Shown: positions 56,716 through 64,000 of the stretch, piece after piece | How positions within the stretch are numbered: position 1 is the stretch's first letter | Layout: each line of letters begins with the position of its first letter | Assembly (NCBI RefSeq): GCF_902626525.1 | Contig: NZ_CACOFR010000002.1 | Coordinates: 62,001 to 126,000, forward strand | Direction of reading: 5' to 3' | DNA: 64,000 nt | Origin: an uncultured Prochlorococcus sp. | GTDB taxonomy: Bacteria > Cyanobacteriota > Cyanobacteriia > PCC-6307 > Cyanobiaceae | Translations under genes and position numbers: made by a program | The notes under the pieces: model-generated | Seen by the model: only the letters and a program-made list of their open reading frames with translations | Databases searched by the model: none | Told to the model about the DNA's origin: nothing

Positions 56716-58887
56716 GTGATTTTGAACTCGGAGTTAAAAGGTAAAGAAAAAATAAAAGATTTAATAAAATCTAAGGACTCTTTTAGAGCTTTTCCTTTGG
56801 CGGCAATTACTGGTCATAGCTTATTGAAATTATCTTTACTTCTCGCAGCAGTTGATCCAAGTTTAGGGGGGGTTATCATCGCTGGTGGGAGAGGTACTGG
56901 CAAGTCAGTATTGGCAAGGGGTTTACATACTTTAATTCCTCCTATAGAGGTGTTAGATAATGAGCCATTGCTGGAAAAGTTAACTAAAAACAATACTTCA
57001 TTAAAACCTATTGGAAGGAATCTAAATCCATATAGGCCAGAGGAGTGGGATATAAATACCAATAAATTGTTAGAGAAGACAATTGGAAGTGATTACTTAA
57101 ATCAAATTGAAGAAATTCCTAAAAAAGTAAGAGAGGCGCCATTTATCCAAGTCCCTATTGGAATAACCGAAGACAGACTTGTTGGATCAATTGATGTAGC
57201 TGCCTCATTGAATACTGGGGAACAAGTTTTTCAGCCTGGAATTCTTGCAGAGGCTCATAGAGGTGTTCTTTATGTAGACGATATAAATTTATTAGATGAT
57301 GGAATTGTAAATTTAATTCTGGAAGCTACTGGAAAAGAGCAAAATAATATTGAAAGAGATGGTTTAAGTCTTTCTCATCCCTGTAAGTCACTTTTAATAG
57401 CCACTTATAACCCTGAAGAAGGTGCATTAAGAGATCATGTTTTAGATCGTTTTGCAATTGTGCTTTCGGCAGATCAATCTATTGATAATACTCAAAGAGT
57501 TGAAATTACAAAAGCTGTTTTATCACATGCAGAAAATAATATTAAGTTTTCAGAAAAGTGGTCTGAAGAATCTGATAATTTATCAACTCAATTAATTTTG
57601 GCGAGGCAATGGTTAAAAGATGTAAAGATAACTAAAGAGCAAATAACCTACTTAGTGAATGAGTCTCTGAGAGGGGGAGTAGAAGGACATAGATCAGAAT
57701 TGTTTGCAGTAAAAGTAGCTAAGGCTAATGCAGCCCTTCGAGGTGATGAGAATGTAAATTCTGAGGACTTAAAAGTTGCAGTGAGATTAGTTATCCTTCC
57801 GAGAGCGATGCAAATTCCGCCGGAAGATGAAGATATTCAACCACCGCCTCCTGAGGAGCAGAGTCCTCCACCCCCTCCTCAATCAAATAATGATGAATCT
57901 GAAACAGAGGCTAATGAAAATGATGATAATCAAGAGCAAAAGCAAGAAGAAGATAATTCTGAAGGAGAAGAAGAATCTACCCCTGAAATACCAGAAGAAT
58001 TTATATTAGATCCTGAGGCGTGTATGGTTGATCCTGATTTATTGCTTTTTTCATCAGCTAAAGCAAAAGCTGGAAATAGTGGAAGTAGATCGGTGATATT
58101 TAGTGATAGTAGGGGAAGATATGTAAAACCCATTATTCCAAGAGGTAAAGTTAAAAGAATAGCAGTAGATGCAACTCTCCGAGCTGCTGCTCCTTATCAA
58201 AAATCAAGAAAATTAAAGAACCCTAATAAATCAATTATTATTGAAGAAAATGATTTTAGGGCAAAGCTTCTTCAAAAAAAGGCGGGTGCTTTAGTCATTT
58301 TTTTGGTTGATGCTAGCGGCTCTATGGCTCTTAATAGAATGCAAAGTGCTAAAGGTGCAGTAATTAGACTTTTAACTGAGGCATATGAGAATAGAGATGA
58401 AGTAGCTCTTATTCCCTTTAGAGGTAATCAGGCAGAAGTTCTTTTACCTCCTACTAGATCCATAACTGCAGCAAAAAGAAGGTTAGAAACAATGCCTTGT
58501 GGTGGAGGATCGCCCTTAGCTCATGGACTAACACAATCAGCGAAAGTAGCAAAAAATGCTCTTGCAACAGGGGATATAGGTCAAGTTATTGTTGTAGGGA
58601 TTACTGATGGGAGAGGCAATGTTCCATTAGGATTATCTCTTGGACAAAATGATGTCGAAGAAAAAGATAATGAAAATGTCAATTTAAAGCAAGAGGTTCT
58701 TGATATCGCTGCCAAATATCCCATGCTAGGGATAAAACTATTAATAATTGATACTGAGAGGAAATTTATTGCAAGTGGGTTTGGCAAGGAATTAGCTGAG
58801 GCAGCTAGAGGTAAATATGTTCAATTGCCAAAAGCTACAGATAAGGCAATCGCTGCGATGGCTTTAAATGCTATAAATGAATTCTAA
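56716..58887 (+). CDS. chlD: Magnesium chelatase subunit ChlD
   Basis: ATPase-related subunit that with ChlI and ChlH inserts Mg into protoporphyrin IX for chlorophyll synthesis. 723 residues, starting at TTG 56716 or nearby ([12 protein letters not shown]). The N-terminal AAA+ domain has a Walker A-like [16 protein letters not shown] (57-70) and the ChlI/D signature block [15 protein letters not shown] linker at about 374-430 is rich in Pro then Asp and Glu. The C-terminal von Willebrand A domain has the MIDAS DASGSM (near 532). Confidence 0.96.
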   Translation: MILNSELKGKEKIKDLIKSKDSFRAFPLAAITGHSLLKLSLLLAAVDPSLGGVIIAGGRGTGKSVLARGLHTLIPPIEVLDNEPLLEKLTKNNTSLKPIGRNLNPYRPEEWDINTNKLLEKTIGSDYLNQIEEIPKKVREAPFIQVPIGITEDRLVGSIDVAASLNTGEQVFQPGILAEAHRGVLYVDDINLLDDGIVNLILEATGKEQNNIERDGLSLSHPCKSLLIATYNPEEGALRDHVLDRFAIVLSADQSIDNTQRVEITKAVLSHAENNIKFSEKWSEESDNLSTQLILARQWLKDVKITKEQITYLVNESLRGGVEGHRSELFAVKVAKANAALRGDENVNSEDLKVAVRLVILPRAMQIPPEDEDIQPPPPEEQSPPPPPQSNNDESETEANENDDNQEQKQEEDNSEGEEESTPEIPEEFILDPEACMVDPDLLLFSSAKAKAGNSGSRSVIFSDSRGRYVKPIIPRGKVKRIAVDATLRAAAPYQKSRKLKNPNKSIIIEENDFRAKLLQKKAGALVIFLVDASGSMALNRMQSAKGAVIRLLTEAYENRDEVALIPFRGNQAEVLLPPTRSITAAKRRLETMPCGGGSPLAHGLTQSAKVAKNALATGDIGQVIVVGITDGRGNVPLGLSLGQNDVEEKDNENVNLKQEVLDIAAKYPMLGIKLLIIDTERKFIASGFGKELAEAARGKYVQLPKATDKAIAAMALNAINEF

Positions 58888-58893
58888 TATTCG

Positions 58894-59739
58894 TTATGGA
58901 TAAATTTCGTCAAGGAATTTTGCAAGTCCAATAGTTAATTGTCTTAAGGATTTTGTTAATTCTTTATCTTGTGTTAATTTTTCAAAATCATCACTCATAT
59001 CATCTAATTTGACGGAAATTGATCTTGCAGCGTTAATTGTCAATTTAATGTCATTAAGAGTTTCTTTGTCGTCGATAGTAGACAAAATGTTATTTAAATG
59101 ATTAGCAGCAATTTTAATTTCTTTTATTAAAGGTTCAACTCTAAGTATTTCTGTTTTCGATAAAAAAATTAATTCATCAAGGTTTTCTTGTGTTTTATCA
59201 AATTGGTCAATTGATTTAGCGATGTTCTCAATTAAGTTTTCTTGATTTGATTCTTTTAAAAGTTGACTTATTCTATTAGTAATGTTGGAGAGACTTGATA
59301 GTTGTTTCCCACGGATAATATCTCCTTGACAAATAATTAATTTGGTATCGCATTTTTCGGATGTAGGCTTTGCGAAGTTTTGAGGAATTTTTTTGTCACT
59401 AGTTTCTAAAGCGACTTGCACATCACCCCCAAGGAAAGAATTAGTTACTACCCTTGCAAATGCTGGCTTTGGAAGAATAATTTCTGGATTATTTAGGACT
59501 ATTTTTGCTTTAATTGATTCATTAGTAAACAAAATATCTTCTATTGATCCCACTAATATGCCTCTGTAAGTAACTGGAGATTTTTTTGATAAACCACTTG
59601 CATTACTAAATTCAGCAAAAAGGTGCCAGTTTTTTGAAGATAATCTTACTCCTCTTAGCCAAAAAGAAAAAAATGTGAATATTAAAATTCCTCCCAATAA
59701 GGAAAATCCAACTATTGAATCTCGTAAGCTTCTACGCAT
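58894..59739 (-). CDS. MCE-domain lipid transport protein (MlaD/TGD2 type)
   Basis: A 281-residue protein anchored by an N-terminal membrane helix (about 9-29) with an MCE domain (about 37-115: LFAEFSNASGLSKKSPVTYRGILVGSIEDI) and a helical tail of about 130 residues predicted to be coiled. It partners the ABC ATPase directly upstream (5 bp gap), as in Mla or TGD systems that move phospholipids between membranes. The permease gene is not adjacent. Confidence 0.88.
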   Translation of the reverse strand: MRRSLRDSIVGFSLLGGILIFTFFSFWLRGVRLSSKNWHLFAEFSNASGLSKKSPVTYRGILVGSIEDILFTNESIKAKIVLNNPEIILPKPAFARVVTNSFLGGDVQVALETSDKKIPQNFAKPTSEKCDTKLIICQGDIIRGKQLSSLSNITNRISQLLKESNQENLIENIAKSIDQFDKTQENLDELIFLSKTEILRVEPLIKEIKIAANHLNNILSTIDDKETLNDIKLTINAARSISVKLDDMSDDFEKLTQDKELTKSLRQLTIGLAKFLDEIYP

Positions 59740-59744
59740 AATTT

Positions 59745-60530
59745 CTAAATGTCTTTGGGTTGCATAGGGCCATCAAGTTTCCCGTACCTAAATTGAAATA
59801 CATAGGGATCATTACTTTCTTTAAATTCATTAATAGAACCAGCCCATCTAAATTTGCCTCCATAAAGCATTAAAACTTTATCTGAAGTCCTCTCTATAGT
59901 ACTAAGAACATGGCTAACCACAATAGATGATCCCTTGGCTTTATCATTTGTTTTATTTATTAAATCTTCAATTCTTGATGAGGCAATTGGATCAAGACCT
60001 GCAGTTGGCTCATCAAAAAGTAACAAAGGTTTAGTCTTTGCATTAATTGTTTGATCTGTAATCAAAGCTCTTGCGAAACTTACTCTTTTTTGCATCCCTC
60101 CACTTAATTCATTCGGAAGTTTATTTTCAATATTAAATAATCCTACATCAGCCAAACATTCACTTACCATTTCATGTATTAACTTTTTTGATAGGTTTTT
60201 ATTTCTTTTAAGAAGAAAACCTACATTTTCTTCAATAGTCAAAGAACCTAATAATGCTGGGTTTTGAAAAACAAGTCTTACATCAGGGGGATTATTTTGG
60301 TCTAGTCTCAAATACGTTTGTTTTTCACCAAATATTTTTAATTCTCCTTTAGTAGGTAAAATCAAACCAGCTAATATTTTTAGTATTGTAGATTTGCCCG
60401 AACCTGATGGTCCTACAATTGCTAATTTCTCTCCATCATTAAGTTCAAAATTGAGTTGATTAAGTACATTAATTTCCCCCCAACTAATTGAGAGGTTTTT
60501 TGTTTCGACTGCAGGCTTTAATTTTTTCAA
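59745..60530 (-). CDS. ABC transporter ATP-binding protein (MlaF/TGD3 type)
   Basis: A 261-residue ATPase with Walker A GPSGSGKST (about 39-47), Q-loop LVFQNPALLGS, signature LSGGMQKRVSFARAL (about 142-156) and Walker B LLLFDEPTAGLDP. It belongs to the MCE-linked group, being followed by an MCE-domain gene 5 bp later. Faces the CofD/YvcK gene with 136 bp between starts. Confidence 0.92.
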   Translation of the reverse strand: MKKLKPAVETKNLSISWGEINVLNQLNFELNDGEKLAIVGPSGSGKSTILKILAGLILPTKGELKIFGEKQTYLRLDQNNPPDVRLVFQNPALLGSLTIEENVGFLLKRNKNLSKKLIHEMVSECLADVGLFNIENKLPNELSGGMQKRVSFARALITDQTINAKTKPLLLFDEPTAGLDPIASSRIEDLINKTNDKAKGSSIVVSHVLSTIERTSDKVLMLYGGKFRWAGSINEFKESNDPYVFQFRYGKLDGPMQPKDI

Positions 60531-60666
60531 GATTTATAATTAAGAATAATTCATTCTTTCTTACATATTGCCTATTTTTTGAAATAAAAAAAGGATGTAA
60601 GAATTTGATTTATACTTAATCTAAGTACTTTATAAAAATTTGAGAAAATAATTTAAAGAGGTTTTA

Positions 60667-62052
60667 ATGAATAATCGTAAAAAAAGAGTAAAAAGATATT
60701 ATGTGCATTTTAAAAAATCTAATTTTGACCTTTTAAATAAAATTTTAAGAATTTTGAGTTGGCTTTTGCCAGGACTGGTAATAAAGAGATGGATGATTAC
60801 ATCAGCAATAGGATTTCTAACTTCATTATTGGGCCTGGCAATTTGGACAAATTTAAGGCCACTTTTTTGGCTTATTGATGTATTTTTTTGGTTAATGACA
60901 GGTTTGACTAGTGTAATACCTGTTTCATTATTAGGTCCGTTGATTTTTGTTATTGGACTTTTATTAATAGGGATTGGACAAAATAGAAGTATAAATTCAA
61001 TACAAAAAGCGCTTGTTCCAGAAAAAAACACATTTTTAGTTGATGCATTAAGAGTTAAAAGTAAATTAAACAGGGGTCCTAATATCGTTGCAATTGGAGG
61101 AGGTACTGGCTTATCTACTTTGTTAAAAGGCTTAAAAAATTACAGCAGTAATATTACTGCAATCGTAACGGTATCGGACGATGGTGGAAGTAGTGGAATT
61201 CTTAGAAAACAGCTAGGTGTGCAACCCCCAGGAGATATAAGAAATTGTTTAGCGGCTTTATCAAACGAGGAACCCATTTTAACAAGATTATTTCAATACA
61301 GATTTTCGGAAGGTAGTGGTCTTGAGGGACATAGTTTTGGAAATCTATTCTTGTCAGCTTTAACAACTATTACAGGTAGTTTAGAAAAAGCAGTACAAGC
61401 CTCTAGTAAGGTTTTGGCGGTACAAGGTCAAGTTTTACCTGCTACAAATATTGATGTTATGTTATGGGCCGAATTAGAAGATGGTGAAAAAGTTTTTGGC
61501 GAAAGCAATATTAGCAAATCAAAAAAATTAATTTCAAGGATTGGTTACCTACCAGAAAATCCTTCTGCTCTCCCAAGTGCTCTAGAATCTATAAAAGAAG
61601 CTGACTTAATTGTTCTTGGCCCAGGTAGTTTATACACTTCTTTATTGCCAAACTTATTAGTACCAGAGATAGTAGATGCTTTGTTGCAAAGTAATGCTCC
61701 TAAAATTTATATAAGTAATTTGATGACTCAGCCAGGAGAAACAGATGGACTTGATGTTTACCAACATATTAAATCAATAGAAAAACAATTATCAAATTTT
61801 GGAGTTAATACTCGAATTTTTAACGCAGTCTTATCTCAAATTCAATTCGAAAAGTCTCCATTAGTAGACTATTACGAAAGTAGAGGAGCAGAACCTGTCC
61901 GATGTAATAAAGAAAAATTATTATCAGAAGGTTATTACGTTTTGCAGGCACCATTGTATTCAAAAAGAATAACTCCAACCCTTAGACATGATCCAAAAAG
62001 ACTAGGAAGAGCAGTTATGTTTATTTACCGCAAATTAAAGAAAATAAATTAA
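60667..62052 (+). CDS. CofD/YvcK family protein with N-terminal membrane helices
   Basis: A 461-residue protein. Two or three membrane segments in the first 105 residues precede a Rossmann-like domain: [20 protein letters not shown] (near 139-158), [17 protein letters not shown] and [10 protein letters not shown]. The soluble part matches YvcK (gluconeogenesis factor), which binds UDP-sugars and influences cell shape and carbon flow. The membrane anchor is typical of cyanobacteria. Its stop shares a TTAA with ndhJ. Confidence 0.88.
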   Translation: MNNRKKRVKRYYVHFKKSNFDLLNKILRILSWLLPGLVIKRWMITSAIGFLTSLLGLAIWTNLRPLFWLIDVFFWLMTGLTSVIPVSLLGPLIFVIGLLLIGIGQNRSINSIQKALVPEKNTFLVDALRVKSKLNRGPNIVAIGGGTGLSTLLKGLKNYSSNITAIVTVSDDGGSSGILRKQLGVQPPGDIRNCLAALSNEEPILTRLFQYRFSEGSGLEGHSFGNLFLSALTTITGSLEKAVQASSKVLAVQGQVLPATNIDVMLWAELEDGEKVFGESNISKSKKLISRIGYLPENPSALPSALESIKEADLIVLGPGSLYTSLLPNLLVPEIVDALLQSNAPKIYISNLMTQPGETDGLDVYQHIKSIEKQLSNFGVNTRIFNAVLSQIQFEKSPLVDYYESRGAEPVRCNKEKLLSEGYYVLQAPLYSKRITPTLRHDPKRLGRAVMFIYRKLKKIN

Positions 62053-62579
62053 TATGCGTCTTGGAGTTCATAGAAATCTGGTTGAATATAGTCTTTTCGT
62101 AATGGCCAACCTCTCCAATCTTCAGGCATTAAGAGCCTCTTGGGGTTTGGATGGTCTATAAAATTTATTCCATACATGTCATATGTTTCTCTCTCTTGCC
62201 AGTCACTGCCTTTGAAAATTTTATACAAACTAGGAATTGATAAATCTGAATCTCTTCTTAAGAAAACTTTTAATCTAACTTCTTTAATTTTTTCAATTTT
62301 TTGGAAGTCATCAACAGTTATAAAATGATAGAAACTAACAAGATTCTTGCCTGGGCCTTCATCATAGCCACCTTGACATTGGAGATAGTTAAAACCGTAA
62401 TTTTTTAAAGCTGATACTGCTTCATACAATCTACTAGGTTCAATAGAAATATTTTCAATTCCAATATGATCGCTAGCTAATGATTCATTAGGAATTCCAT
62501 CATTAGATAAGTTTTGACTTATAGGTCCTTTCTTCTCTAGTGAAGTATCTGATGATTTAGCTAAACTTTCATTTCCCAT
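62049..62579 (-). CDS. ndhJ: NAD(P)H-quinone oxidoreductase subunit J
   Basis: Peripheral-arm subunit of the cyanobacterial NDH-1 complex, used for cyclic electron flow and respiration. The 176 residues end in the family signature [36 protein letters not shown]. Its ATG overlaps the ndhK stop by one base (TAATG), so the two are translationally coupled. Complete. Confidence 0.97.
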   Translation of the reverse strand: MGNESLAKSSDTSLEKKGPISQNLSNDGIPNESLASDHIGIENISIEPSRLYEAVSALKNYGFNYLQCQGGYDEGPGKNLVSFYHFITVDDFQKIEKIKEVRLKVFLRRDSDLSIPSLYKIFKGSDWQERETYDMYGINFIDHPNPKRLLMPEDWRGWPLRKDYIQPDFYELQDAY

Positions 62580-63313
62580 TAATCTGTTTCGCTATTTATG
62601 AATTCAGTTTTTTCGCTATTCTCAGGAAATTCACTTATTTTTTCTTTCTTGGATGAAGGAATAACATTAGTCGAAGTTTTATTTAAATATTCACCAGTAT
62701 TTTCAGAGAAGACAAGATTCATTTCGTGATCATATGTTATGTATCTGTGGGTTTGCTCTGTTTTTGTACGCTCTAAAATTGATTCATTTCCAACTTTTTT
62801 TCGTAGTTTAATAACAGCATCAAAAATTGCTTCTGGCCTTGGTGGACATCCAGGAAGGTATAGATCGACAGGGATCAGTTTATCAACACCCCTAACAGCA
62901 GTAGTAGAGTCTGCACTAAACATTCCTCCTGTGATTGTGCATGCACCCATGGCAATCACGTATTTCGGCTCAGGCATCTGTTCATAAAGCCTAACTAAGG
63001 CAGGAGCCATCTTCATTGTGACTGTACCCGCAACTATTAATAGGTCTGCTTGCCGTGGCGAGCTTCTTGGTACTAATCCAAACCTATCAAAATCAAATCG
63101 AGATCCAATTAGAGCAGCAAATTCAATAAAACAGCAAGCTGTGCCGTACAAAAGAGGCCAAAGACTACTTAATCTAGCCCAATTATGTAGATCGTCTAAA
63201 CTTGTAAGAATAATATTTTCGCTTAAATCTGTTGTAACTTGAGGAGCTCCTAAAGGGTTACAAGTTCCTTCTCTAATTTCTCTTATTGCTTTTGGCGATA
63301 ATTGTGGGTTCAA
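62579..63313 (-). CDS. ndhK: NAD(P)H-quinone oxidoreductase subunit K
   Basis: Carries the N2 [4Fe-4S] cluster near the quinone site of NDH-1. The ligands are the tandem cysteines in GTACCFIEF (C60, C61), C125 in GACTITGG and C156 in LPGCPPRPE. The 244 residues include a low-complexity polar C-terminus of about 45 residues beyond the conserved core. Middle gene of ndhC-ndhK-ndhJ. Confidence 0.97.
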   Translation of the reverse strand: MNPQLSPKAIREIREGTCNPLGAPQVTTDLSENIILTSLDDLHNWARLSSLWPLLYGTACCFIEFAALIGSRFDFDRFGLVPRSSPRQADLLIVAGTVTMKMAPALVRLYEQMPEPKYVIAMGACTITGGMFSADSTTAVRGVDKLIPVDLYLPGCPPRPEAIFDAVIKLRKKVGNESILERTKTEQTHRYITYDHEMNLVFSENTGEYLNKTSTNVIPSSKKEKISEFPENSEKTEFINSETD

Positions 63314-63317
63314 TTTT

Positions 63318-63680
63318 TTAACTCCATTCTAGGGCACCTTTTCTCCATGCGTAAGCCAAAGCGATCACGAGTATTGCAATGAAAATTAATGCCTCGATGA
63401 ATGCCAATAAACCTAGTTTATTAAAGGCAACAGCCCAAGGATAGAGGAATACTGTCTCAACATCAAATATAACGAAAACCAAAGCGAACATGTAATAACG
63501 AATATTAAATTGAATCCAGGCTCCCCCAATAGGTTCCATTCCAGATTCATACGTTAGTTTTCTTTCACCATTTCTGCCTTTAGGAGCAACTATAATGTTA
63601 GTAACAAGAGCTAATATTGGAACAGCAGCGGCAATTATGAGAAAACCTAAAAAGTATTCATATCCTGGAAGTGAAAACAT
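63318..63680 (-). CDS. ndhC: NAD(P)H-quinone oxidoreductase subunit 3
   Basis: Membrane-arm subunit with three helices. [43 protein letters not shown] is the conserved loop and helix of subunit 3. 120 residues. First gene of the ndhCKJ operon; 4 bp separate it from ndhK. Divergent from the rubredoxin gene. Confidence 0.97.
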   Translation of the reverse strand: MFSLPGYEYFLGFLIIAAAVPILALVTNIIVAPKGRNGERKLTYESGMEPIGGAWIQFNIRYYMFALVFVIFDVETVFLYPWAVAFNKLGLLAFIEALIFIAILVIALAYAWRKGALEWS

Positions 63681-63721
63681 TTTGTAAAAAAAGAGGATAA
63701 AGTCGCTTAATTAAAGAAAAT

Positions 63722-63739
63722 CTTCTAAAGTCTTAGAAG
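63722..63739. repeat. Inverted repeat in the ndhC/rubredoxin divergent promoter
   Basis: CTTCTAA-AGTC-TTAGAAG, perfect 7 bp arms, in the 73 bp spacer between the two start codons. It could be an operator for either side. A TATAAAT sequence follows at 63746-63752. Confidence 0.45.
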
Positions 63740-63753
63740 TTTGACTATAAATC

Positions 63754-64000
63754 GTGAATGATAGCATTCAACCATCTTCTGAAGAAAACAGTCCAATCAA
63801 CGAATCTGTTGAAAAAACATCTTCTGGATTAGACACTAACATACAGTTTAAAGAATCTGTAGATAATCTAGAACAAAATAGATTCGAATGTAGGAGTTGT
63901 GGATACATTTATGACCCCATAGAAGGAAACAAAAAACTGAATATACCTAAAAATACCCCTTTCTCAGAACTAGACGGAAACACCTTTGCTTGCCCCGTTT
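63754..64000 (+). CDS. rubA: Rubredoxin (RubA-like), C-terminus cut by window edge
   Basis: The visible 82 residues from a GTG at 63754 start with a polar, low-complexity stretch of about 43 residues, then the rubredoxin fold FECRSCGYIYDPIEGN with C46 and C49 and the third cysteine in FACPV (C80). The fourth lies outside. Cyanobacterial RubA has a C-terminal membrane anchor and is needed for PSII or PSI assembly; its usual neighbours downstream are ycf48 and psbEFLJ. No ATG start fits this frame. Confidence 0.88.
   Translation, partial: MNDSIQPSSEENSPINESVEKTSSGLDTNIQFKESVDNLEQNRFECRSCGYIYDPIEGNKKLNIPKNTPFSELDGNTFACPV

Noticed and set aside
1-64000. CRISPR arrays, insertion sequences, integrases, phage genes, toxin-antitoxin pairs
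   Set aside because: No direct-repeat arrays, transposase or integrase motifs, or phage-like gene runs were seen; both tRNA-flanking areas lack attachment-site-like duplications.

Overview
The window reads as chromosome from a high-light-adapted Prochlorococcus, or a very close relative. The DNA is strongly AT-rich and tightly packed. It carries the photosystem II genes psbO, psbH, psbN, psbI and psbK, the NDH-1 genes ndhC-ndhK-ndhJ, chlD, crtR, ntcA, an Amt-type ammonium transporter, and many small families confined to cyanobacteria (DUF565/Ycf20, DUF3084, DUF3146, DUF3155, DUF3177, DUF3181, DUF3769). I see no insertion sequence, integrase, phage gene, CRISPR array or rRNA operon. Apart from three palindrome-bearing divergent promoter regions and a few hairpins, the region is ordinary core genome.

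Layout. 1-3.3 kb: ftsH (cut by the window edge), sat and psbO, all on the minus strand, with a terminator after psbO. 3.4-8.9 kb: coaBC, a DUF2555-like gene, a small unknown gene, Ycf20, pyrB, a 3-methyladenine glycosylase gene, gatC and crtR. 9-16.3 kb: tRNA-Leu, a Ycf66-like gene, ileS, two membrane or unknown genes, trmB, glmM and a membrane-anchored thioredoxin. 16.3-22.2 kb: thyX-dcd-P-loop protein facing ntcA, then DUF3084, a YqgF-like nuclease, DUF3146, pth, psbH and psbN-psbI. 22.2-31.2 kb: an LptD/OstA-like outer-membrane protein, leuD-leuC, cinA, glyA, tRNA-Arg, two small genes and murJ. 31.2-38.1 kb: sfsA, amt1, ispH, DoxX, purH, an esterase and DUF3155. 38.1-44.1 kb: a histidine kinase, cobS, tgt, psbK, an oxidoreductase, a CorC-like protein and tRNA-Met. 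44.2-54.1 kb: pyrE, ygfZ, a RecB-like nuclease, a phosphohexomutase, rdgB, a carotenoid oxygenase, hisB, fabI, a thioredoxin-like protein and an aminotransferase. 54.1-64 kb: photolyase-NUDIX-folK, chlD, an MCE/ABC lipid transporter pair, a CofD/YvcK protein, ndhJ-ndhK-ndhC and the start of a rubredoxin.

The most useful observations are these. (1) Three conserved genes (mpg, crtR, cobS) have full-length open frames but no ATG, GTG or TTG in the region where they must start; each has an ATA (crtR also an ATT) at a plausible start. (2) All 17 tail-to-tail gene pairs meet within 27 bp or overlap, and five share one TTAA in which the two opposing TAA stops overlap. (3) A perfect NtcA box and a terminator-like hairpin lie ahead of amt1. 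(4) Palindromes sit in the divergent promoters psbH/psbN, P-loop protein/ntcA, DUF3177/trmB and ndhC/rubredoxin. (5) A structured spacer lies before the histidine kinase. I found no clearly new multi-gene system; these are signals within a streamlined core genome.
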